NCBI GenBank assembly: GCA_034666465.1
Contig: JAXDLT010000259.1
Location: forward strand, 1-5,109
Source of the DNA: CF-96 sp028287605
GTDB lineage: Bacteria; Chloroflexota; Dormibacteria; Aeolococcales; Aeolococcaceae
Length of the DNA stretch: 5,109 nt
Reading direction: 5' to 3'
The notes under the pieces were generated by a model, which did no database searches, was not told where the DNA came from, and was given only the letters and a program-made list of their open reading frames with translations. Below are positions 1 through 4,012 of the stretch, in pieces. How positions within the stretch are numbered: the first letter of the stretch is position 1; every line of letters begins with the position of its first letter. Position numbers and translations under genes: made by a program.

Positions 1-5
1 GGGGA

Positions 6-287
6 ATGAGTGAGTACCTGACCACCGGGCAGGCGGCCGAGTTGCTCGGCGTCAGCAAGCCGACGGTGGTTCGAGCGATCCAGCGGGGGCTGCTGCGGCC
101 TGCGCTCGTGACCCCGGGGCAGCACCGTCGCTTCCGGAGGGAGGACCTCCTCGCCTTCCGGGCCAGGGCGCTGGCATATCCGGAGGGCGACTTCGACGCC
201 GAGCCGGAGCCGCACGGGGACGGCCCCGTCGAGCTCAGGGGCTCGTCGGCGGCCGAGCGTGCCGCGGAGGCCCCCGAGACGAGGTGA
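6..287 (+). CDS. Excisionase/MerR-type helix-turn-helix DNA-binding protein
   Basis: This is a 93-residue protein whose first ~51 residues form a single winged helix-turn-helix domain of the excisionase/MerR-like (HTH_17) class. The pattern is LTTGQAAELLGVSKPTV (residues 5-21), then a recognition-helix stretch VVRAIQRGLL, a wing turn PGQHRRF (38-43) and the closing REDLLAF. The tail (residues 58-93) is acidic, Pro/Ala/Glu-rich and probably disordered. MerR proteins have a long coiled-coil dimerisation and effector domain, which is absent, so this is a stand-alone DNA binder. Phage excisionases and small chromosomal regulators share this fold; no integrase or phage gene is visible, so a true excision role is unsupported. 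The ATG at 6 places the domain at the usual distance from the N-terminus. GGGGA lies directly against it, too close for a normal ribosome site, so an upstream start outside the window is possible. The target is unknown; the next gene, a pilin, is a candidate only by proximity. Confidence 0.85.
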   Translation: MSEYLTTGQAAELLGVSKPTVVRAIQRGLLRPALVTPGQHRRFRREDLLAFRARALAYPEGDFDAEPEPHGDGPVELRGSSAAERAAEAPETR

Positions 288-412
288 GGCCGCGTCGGCG
301 GGACGCGGTGCCACCCGCGGTGCCCGGGTCGCGCCGTCCGCCCGGCGAGCTGCTCGTCGGGCGGGAGCGCCTCCACGCCGCCCTGAGCGCGTACGCGGAG
401 TGTCCGGTCTGA
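284..412 (+). CDS. Possible 42-residue small ORF coupled to the HTH gene
   Basis: A GTG at 284 overlaps the stop codon of the helix-turn-helix gene in a GTGA arrangement and opens a 42-codon frame ending at the TGA at 410-412. The predicted peptide starts MRPRRRDAVPP and ends with the more protein-like stretch ELLVGRERLHAALSAYAECPV, without the last residue being certain in function. No family is recognised. The four-base overlap is typical of translationally coupled genes, but at this GC content short open frames are common by chance, and a different frame is also open across the same bases. Treat it as a candidate only. Confidence 0.15.
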   Translation: MRPRRRDAVPPAVPGSRRPPGELLVGRERLHAALSAYAECPV

Positions 413-536
413 CGGGCTGTGCCCCGGCGCCCGGGTCGTCCGTGGAGCTCGGCGTGGGCCCCCGCGCCCGGCAAGACTCTGTCGATCCGCGCGTTCAACT
501 GTCGGGTGGGAACGCTCGCCGTGGGGGAGGGGAGTC
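413..536 (+). promoter_or_regulatory. Upstream region of the pilin gene with an inverted repeat and strong RBS
   Basis: This non-coding stretch leads into the pilin gene. A Shine-Dalgarno sequence GGAGG at 526-530 lies six bases before the ATG at 537 and fixes that start. Further upstream, GCGTTC at 491-496 and GAACGC at 510-515 form a perfect 6-bp inverted repeat with a 13-bp spacer, a geometry compatible with a dimeric regulator site. I see no convincing -35/-10 pair. The ribosome site is clear; the operator reading is inference. Confidence 0.45.
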
Positions 537-938
537 ATGAGACAGCCGGAGCGGCCGGTGCGGTCGCGTCACAGCGGCCAGTCGGGGTTCACCCTGGTGG
601 AGCTCCTGGTGGTGCTCGCGATCCTGGGAGTTCTGGCCGCAATCGTCACCTTCAGCGTGTCCGGTGTGCACGACCGCGGCGGCGACGCGGCCTGCCGCAC
701 CGACGTGGGCACGGTGCAGGCGGCGGTCGACGCCTACCGCAACGACCATGCCGACGCCACCACCGGCGCTCCCGGCCCGGTGCCCGTCTACTCCCAGCTG
801 GGCCAGTACATCCGGGCCACGCCGCACTCGTGCGCGCGCCTCGACGCGAGCAACCCCGACGACGGCGCGCCCGCGATCCGCAGCGACGGGACGGTGACCG
901 GGATCCTCCCGTCGGACGGCCACACGCGCGTGCCCTGA
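537..938 (+). CDS. Type IV pilin / type II secretion pseudopilin-like protein
   Basis: This is a 133-residue prepilin. It has a short basic leader (residues 1-17, five Arg), then the prepilin peptidase site G17|F18-T-L-V-E22 with the conserved Glu at mature position 5, and a hydrophobic helix to about residue 40 (VELLVVLAILGVLAAIV). The leader is cleaved and Phe N-methylated by a PilD-type peptidase at the inner membrane face; the helix then packs into a pilus or pseudopilus core. The C-terminal part has an amphipathic segment (DVGTVQAAVDAYRNDH, residues 56-71) like the alpha-1 C-terminal half of GspG/PilA-type proteins. A small globular tail contains Cys53 and Cys99, which could form a disulfide. 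Length fits a minor or major pilin. No assembly ATPase, platform protein or peptidase is nearby, so it is an orphan pilin gene here. The start is supported by a GGAGG six bases upstream. Whether it belongs to a type IV pilus or a type II secretion-like machine cannot be told from this window. Confidence 0.88.
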   Translation: MRQPERPVRSRHSGQSGFTLVELLVVLAILGVLAAIVTFSVSGVHDRGGDAACRTDVGTVQAAVDAYRNDHADATTGAPGPVPVYSQLGQYIRATPHSCARLDASNPDDGAPAIRSDGTVTGILPSDGHTRVP

Positions 939-1004
939 CGCTCCGGGTGCGTGAGGGGGAGGCCGGCGCAGGTATTCGCTACGTTCGGGGTTGTACGAGT
1001 GACG

Positions 1005-1032
1005 CATCCGGCGCTGTTGGCTGCACCGGATG
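1005..1032 (+). terminator. Candidate hairpin downstream of the pilin gene
   Basis: CATCCGG (1005-1011) pairs perfectly with CCGGATG (1026-1032) around a 14-base loop in which two further G-C pairs can form after one mismatch. It lies ~70 bases after the pilin stop. No T-run follows, so it is not a canonical intrinsic terminator. It could be a U-less stem-loop, an RNA-stabilising hairpin or a protein site. Confidence 0.3.
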
Positions 1033-1052
1033 GCGCGGAAGCGGGTGACCGA

Positions 1053-1065
1053 CCGGTGACACCGG
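1053..1065. repeat. 13-bp palindrome CCGGTG-A-CACCGG
   Basis: CCGGTG and CACCGG form perfect 6-bp arms about a single central A. The one-base centre suits a protein-binding dyad better than an RNA hairpin, though a 4-bp stem with a 5-base loop is possible. It lies between converging genes, where an operator is not expected, so it may be chance in GC-rich DNA. Confidence 0.25.
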
Positions 1066-1098
1066 CGGCCCGCCAGGAAGGGTGAGCGAGGTGGCCGA

Positions 1099-1127
1099 CC
1101 GGCCCGCCCGACGGTGGCGCGGGCCGG
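1099..1127 (-). terminator. Candidate GC-only stem-loop after accA
   Basis: CCGGCCCGC (1099-1107) and GCGGGCCGG (1119-1127) form a perfect 9-bp all-G/C stem with an 11-base loop. It starts 10 bases beyond the accA stop codon on the minus strand, the expected place for the end of the fabH-accD-accA transcript. No U-tract follows on the minus strand, so it would have to act as a U-less terminator or an RNA-end protector. It is the strongest dyad in the convergent gap. Confidence 0.4.
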
Positions 1128-1137
1128 CGGCCGGGCC

Positions 1138-1956
1138 TCAGCCCGCCGCCAGCCGGTGACGGCGGGCGCGGGCGGCCAGCAGCTCCTCGGGGGTGAGCCG
1201 GCAGAGCTCCTCGAGGTGGCGGACGAGCGCTCCGCGCAGCGCCGCCATGACCAGCTCGGGGTGGGCGTGGGCGCCGGGCTCGGGCTCGGGGACGAGCTCG
1301 TCGACCAGCCCGAGACCGTGGGCGGTGTCGACCCCGGGGCGCATCGCCGCCGCCGCCCGGGCACGCTGGGCGGCGTCCCGGTACAGGATGGCGGCACAGG
1401 TCTCCGGCGGGGCCACGGTGTACACCGCGTTCTCCAGGGCGAGCACCCGGTCGGCCACCCCGAGGGCGAGCGCGCCGCCGCTGCCCCCCTCACTGAGCAC
1501 GGCGCTGACCACGGGGACGCGCAGGCCGAGCATGAGCGAGAGCGACGCGGCGATCGCCCAGGCCTGGCCGCGCTCCTCGGCGCCGATGCCGGCGTGCGCC
1601 GCGGGGGTGTCGATGAGGCAGATCACGGGGAGGCCGAAGCGCTCCGCCAGCCGCATCAGCCGCTGTGCCTTGCGGTAGCCCTCGGGGTGGGGCATGCCGA
1701 AGTTGTGCAGCGCGCGGGTGAGCGCGTCCGACCCCTTCTCCTGGCCGACGACCATCACCCAGCGCGACCCCAGCCGGGCGGTGCCGCCGACCACGGCGCG
1801 GTCGTCGCCGAAGAGCCGGTCGCCGCGCAGCTCCATGAAGTCGGTGAGGATGCGGGCGATCACGTGCAGGGTGCGGGGGCGCCCGGGATGGCGGGCCAGG
1901 TCGACGGCGGCGATCGCCTCGCGCTCGCGGGCGGCGGCCTCGGTGGCCTCGATCAT
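1138..1956 (-). CDS. accA: Acetyl-CoA carboxylase carboxyltransferase subunit alpha
   Basis: This 272-residue crotonase-fold protein pairs with AccD to move the carboxyl group from carboxybiotin-BCCP to acetyl-CoA, giving malonyl-CoA for fatty acid synthesis in the cytosol. Family landmarks are LARHPGRPRTL (20-30), ELRGDRLFGDDRAVVGG (42-58), NFGMPHPEGYRKA (85-97), IDTP...GIGAEERGQ (115-131), SEGGSGGALALGVADRVL (155-172) and LVPEPEPGAH (221-230). Family members of E. coli type have about 319 residues; this one lacks most of the N-terminal helical hairpin, so the chain begins just before the LARHP motif. The ATG at 1956 overlaps the accD stop as ATGA, indicating translational coupling; no clear Shine-Dalgarno is present. 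Several usually invariant loop positions differ: the common IDTPGAYPG reads IDTPAAHAG, the basic TKEK stretch reads DALT, RNFG reads HNFG and SPEG reads PPET. The oxyanion-hole glycines of EGGSGG are kept, so activity is expected. Last gene of the operon. Confidence 0.93.
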   Translation of the reverse strand: MIEATEAAAREREAIAAVDLARHPGRPRTLHVIARILTDFMELRGDRLFGDDRAVVGGTARLGSRWVMVVGQEKGSDALTRALHNFGMPHPEGYRKAQRLMRLAERFGLPVICLIDTPAAHAGIGAEERGQAWAIAASLSLMLGLRVPVVSAVLSEGGSGGALALGVADRVLALENAVYTVAPPETCAAILYRDAAQRARAAAAMRPGVDTAHGLGLVDELVPEPEPGAHAHPELVMAALRGALVRHLEELCRLTPEELLAARARRHRLAAG

Positions 1957-2819
1957 CGGGCGGCGCTGAGGGCGCGGAGCACCCGGCCGGCGGTGGCGCG
2001 GAGCTCCGCGCGCGGCACCACCGCGTCGACCATGCCGTGGGCGAGCAGGAACTCGGCGGTCTGGAAGCCCTCGGGGAGCCGCGAGTGGGTCGCCTGCTCG
2101 ATCACCCGTCCCCCGGCGAAGCCGATCCGCGCCAGCGGCTCGGCGAGGATGACGTCGGCCTGGGTGGCGAAGGAGGCGGTGACCCCGCCGAAGCAGGGGT
2201 CGGCGAGGACGCTCACGTAGGGCAGCCGGGCGGCGGCGAGCATCGCCGTCCCGGTGGTGCAGCGCGCCATCTGGGCGAGCGAGACGATCCCCTCCTGCAT
2301 CCGCGCGCCCCCGGAGACGCAGACCGCCAGGAGCGCGCGCCGCTCGGCGACGGCGAGCTCGCAGGCGCGGGCGAAGAGCTCGCCGGCCGCCGAGCCCAGC
2401 GACCCGCCGAGGAAGCCGAACTCCATGCACACCAGCATCGTGGGCACGCCGTCGACCGCCGCCCGGGCGGTGACCACCGCCTCCTGGGCGCCGCTGTCGG
2501 CGCGGGCGGCGAGGATCCGCGCCGGGTAGGGGGCGCCGTCGTCGAAGCCCAGCGGGTCGCGGTCGTCGAGGGTGTGGTGGAGCGCCTCGAGGCTGCCCGG
2601 GTCGGCGATCTGGGCGGCGCGGGTGGCGGCGGGGACCCGGGCGTGGTGGCCGCAGGCGGGGCAGACGCCGAGCATCTCCTCCCACCGTGCGGCGATCACG
2701 CGGCGCAGGCAGGCGGGGCAGGCGACGGTGCCGGGCGGTGCCAGCGGGCGCAGCCGCGGGCCCGGCCCACGGAGCGGGGCGCCCCGGAGGCTCACCGTGG
2801 CGGAGGCTCGAGGGACCAT
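1953..2819 (-). CDS. accD: Acetyl-CoA carboxylase carboxyltransferase subunit beta
   Basis: This 288-residue protein is the zinc-binding partner of AccA in the carboxyltransferase complex that forms malonyl-CoA. An N-terminal zinc ribbon has Cys34, Cys37, Cys53 and Cys56 (CPAC-X15-CPACGHH), with the same spacing as in E. coli AccD. The crotonase-fold core follows: EFGFLGGSLGS (133-143), SGGARMQEG (169-177), LPYVSVLADPCFGGVTASFA (199-218) and RIGFAGGRVIEQ (231-242), closing with LPEGFQTAEFLLAHGMVDAVV. All match the family closely and look intact. The stop overlaps the accA start by four bases. The start is ambiguous. The ATG at 2819 gives a 28-bp overlap with fabH and a Ser/Arg/Pro-rich leader with no family match. 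A GTG at 2795 (codon 9) would give 280 residues and a GTGA overlap with the fabH stop, mirroring the accD/accA junction. Neither has a strong ribosome site. Biotin carboxylase and BCCP genes are not in the window and must lie elsewhere. Confidence 0.95.
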   Translation of the reverse strand: MVPRASATVSLRGAPLRGPGPRLRPLAPPGTVACPACLRRVIAARWEEMLGVCPACGHHARVPAATRAAQIADPGSLEALHHTLDDRDPLGFDDGAPYPARILAARADSGAQEAVVTARAAVDGVPTMLVCMEFGFLGGSLGSAAGELFARACELAVAERRALLAVCVSGGARMQEGIVSLAQMARCTTGTAMLAAARLPYVSVLADPCFGGVTASFATQADVILAEPLARIGFAGGRVIEQATHSRLPEGFQTAEFLLAHGMVDAVVPRAELRATAGRVLRALSAAR

Positions 2820-3826
2820 TCCAGGGCGACGCCGCCCCAGGTCGCCCCCGAGCCGAAGGCCACCGAGACGATGCGGTCGCCGCGCTGGAGCCGGCCCATG
2901 CGGTCGGCGTCGGCCAGCGCCAGCGGGATCGAGGCGCTCGAGGTGTTGCCGAAGCGGTCGCCGTTGAAGAACACCCGGTCCATGCCCACCCCGAGCCGCT
3001 TCGCCGTGGCCTCGACGATGCGCAGGTTGGCCTGGTGGGGGATGACGTGGTCGACCTCGTCGACGCTCCACCCGGCGTCGGCGCACAGCCCCTGGCCCAT
3101 CTCGGTGAGGCGCTCCACGGCGAGCCGGAAGGTGCCCTTGCCGGCCATGCGGACGCCCGGCTCGGCGGCGGGGTGCTCCGCCGGGGTGCCGTAGTAGATG
3201 AGGTCGGCGGAGCCGCCGTCGGCGCCCCAGCGGGCGGCGTGGATGCCGCCGCCGTCGTCCGCCCCCAGCACCGCGGCGCCGGCGCCGTCGCCGAAGAGCA
3301 CGCAGGTGGAGCGGTCGCCGTAGTCGACCAGGCTGGTCATCGCCTCGCTGCCGATGACCAGCACGGTGCCGGCGCGCTCGGAGCGGATCAGCGACTCGGC
3401 CACCACCAGGCCGTAGATGAAGCCGCTGCAGGCGGCGCCGAGGTCGAATGCGGGGATGCCGCCGAGGTCGAGGCGGCGCTGCACCAGGCACGCGGTCGAG
3501 GGGAAGAGGGTGTCCGGGCTGGCGGTTGCCACCAGGACGGCGTCGACCCGCGGGTTGCCGGCGCGCTCCAGCGCGGCCCGGGCGGCCTCGGCGCCCATCG
3601 AGGAGGCGGTCTCCCCGGAGCCGGTGCGCCGCCGCTCGCGGATCCCGGTGCGCTCCATGATCCACGCGTCGGAGGTCTCGACCCTGGCCTCGAGCTCGGC
3701 GTTGGTGATCACGCCGTCGGGGAAGTAGGAGCCGATCCCGAGAATTCCGGCCCGCACCCGGGCGCCCGCCGGCGGGGTGTCGAGGGCCAGCGTCGCGGTG
3801 CTGTTCATCGGCGGAAGGCTCGCCAT
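2792..3826 (-). CDS. fabH: Beta-ketoacyl-ACP synthase III (chain initiation)
   Basis: FabH condenses an acyl-CoA primer with malonyl-ACP to give the first beta-ketoacyl-ACP of fatty acid synthesis. Numbered from the ATG at 3826 (344 residues), the thiolase-fold triad is Cys133 in GAACSGF, His264 in IPHQAN and Asn294 in GNTSSAS. The CoA-binding DAWIMERTGIRER and the FGDGAGAAVLG loop are also present, as is the C-terminal FGSGATWGG. Phe108 in TLFPSTAC aligns with E. coli Phe87, which lines the primer pocket; mycobacterial FabH, which takes long acyl primers, has Thr there, so a short or short-branched primer is inferred. The start is uncertain: ATGs at 3853, 3826 and 3808 all leave an extra N-terminal segment, while a GTG at 3757 would begin exactly at the usual family start (RAGILGIGSYFP). 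None has a clear ribosome site. I chose 3826 because a TACCAT -10-like box ends seven bases before it, suiting a leaderless message. First gene of the operon; its product malonyl-ACP substrate depends on the AccD/AccA products downstream. Confidence 0.94.
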   Translation of the reverse strand: MASLPPMNSTATLALDTPPAGARVRAGILGIGSYFPDGVITNAELEARVETSDAWIMERTGIRERRRTGSGETASSMGAEAARAALERAGNPRVDAVLVATASPDTLFPSTACLVQRRLDLGGIPAFDLGAACSGFIYGLVVAESLIRSERAGTVLVIGSEAMTSLVDYGDRSTCVLFGDGAGAAVLGADDGGGIHAARWGADGGSADLIYYGTPAEHPAAEPGVRMAGKGTFRLAVERLTEMGQGLCADAGWSVDEVDHVIPHQANLRIVEATAKRLGVGMDRVFFNGDRFGNTSSASIPLALADADRMGRLQRGDRIVSVAFGSGATWGGVALEWSLEPPPR

Positions 3827-3837
3827 CGTGACGATGG
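3823..3837 (-). promoter_or_regulatory. 15-bp palindrome over the fabH start: candidate operator
   Basis: CCATCGT (3823-3829) and ACGATGG (3831-3837) are perfect 7-bp inverted arms about one central base. The dyad covers the ATG at 3824-3826 and part of a TACCAT -10-like hexamer (minus strand, 3839-3834). No matching -35 is visible at 17-18 bp spacing. A bound dimer here would block transcription of fabH-accD-accA. The symmetry is seen directly; the operator role is inference, and I do not recognise the motif as that of a known fatty-acid regulator. Confidence 0.4.
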
Positions 3838-3853
3838 TAAGCGTCATGCGCAT

Positions 3854-4012
3854 CCGCGGTTACGGTCGGGAGGGGCCTGGAGCCGCGGGTCGAATCGCCG
3901 AACCGCAGTCGAGAACGCCACCCCCACCTCGGCGCGCCACGGGCCGCGCCTCCACGCTATTGTTGCACCGGCCGAAACGACGACGCACCACCGATCGTTT
4001 GGTTGGACACCC
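3854..4012. promoter_or_regulatory. Divergent intergenic region between fabH and the 3' membrane-protein gene
   Basis: This ~160-bp stretch must carry the promoters of the divergent plus-strand gene and possibly of fabH. A plus-strand TATTGT at 3958-3963 is a plausible -10 box, giving a leader of about 43 bases, but no good -35 accompanies it. In that leader AAACGA (3975-3980) and TCGTTT (3995-4000) form a 6-bp inverted repeat with a 14-base spacer. CCGCGG occurs at 3854-3859 and 3883-3888. Local A+T is higher near 3955-4010 than in the genes. No coding frame here is convincing. Confidence 0.4.

Larger units (their letters stand above)
939..1137. other. Convergent intergenic region with GC-rich dyads, no gene seen
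   Basis: This ~200-bp gap lies between the plus-strand pilin gene and the minus-strand accA. I find no coding region with support, no tRNA-like T-loop consensus and no recognisable riboswitch. It holds three dyads: CATCCGG/CCGGATG at 1005-1032, CCGGTG-A-CACCGG at 1053-1065 and CCGGCCCGC/GCGGGCCGG at 1099-1127. GGTGAC occurs at 1044-1049, 1055-1060 and again inside accA at 1155-1160. The layout suits termination of both converging transcripts. Confidence 0.5.

Noticed and set aside
419..1048. Plus-strand frame of 209 codons overlapping the pilin
   Set aside because: It is the +1 shadow of the pilin reading frame; only the pilin frame has the prepilin motif and a placed ribosome site.
939..1137. 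Possible tRNA or riboswitch in the convergent gap
   Set aside because: No T-loop GGTTCGA-type consensus, no cloverleaf arms and no recognisable aptamer core; the dyads there are simple stems.
1082..1159. GTG-led 25-codon frame near the accA 3' end
   Set aside because: It overlaps accA in antisense, the AGGAAGG in front is too close to the GTG, and there is no similarity to anything known.
495..1493. Minus-strand open frame of 332 codons across accA's 3' part, the convergent gap and the pilin gene
   Set aside because: It runs out of frame through accA and antisense to the well-supported pilin; its sequence is Pro/Arg/Ser low complexity.
1114..2220. Long plus-strand open frame of 368 codons opposite accA and accD
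   Set aside because: It is antisense to two strongly conserved genes; its composition (Gly/Ala/Arg/His-rich, no family motif) is what GC-rich codon bias yields on the opposite strand.
2037..3194. Plus-strand open frame of 385 codons opposite accD and fabH
   Set aside because: Antisense shadow of conserved genes with low-complexity Gly/Glu/Arg content and no recognisable domain.
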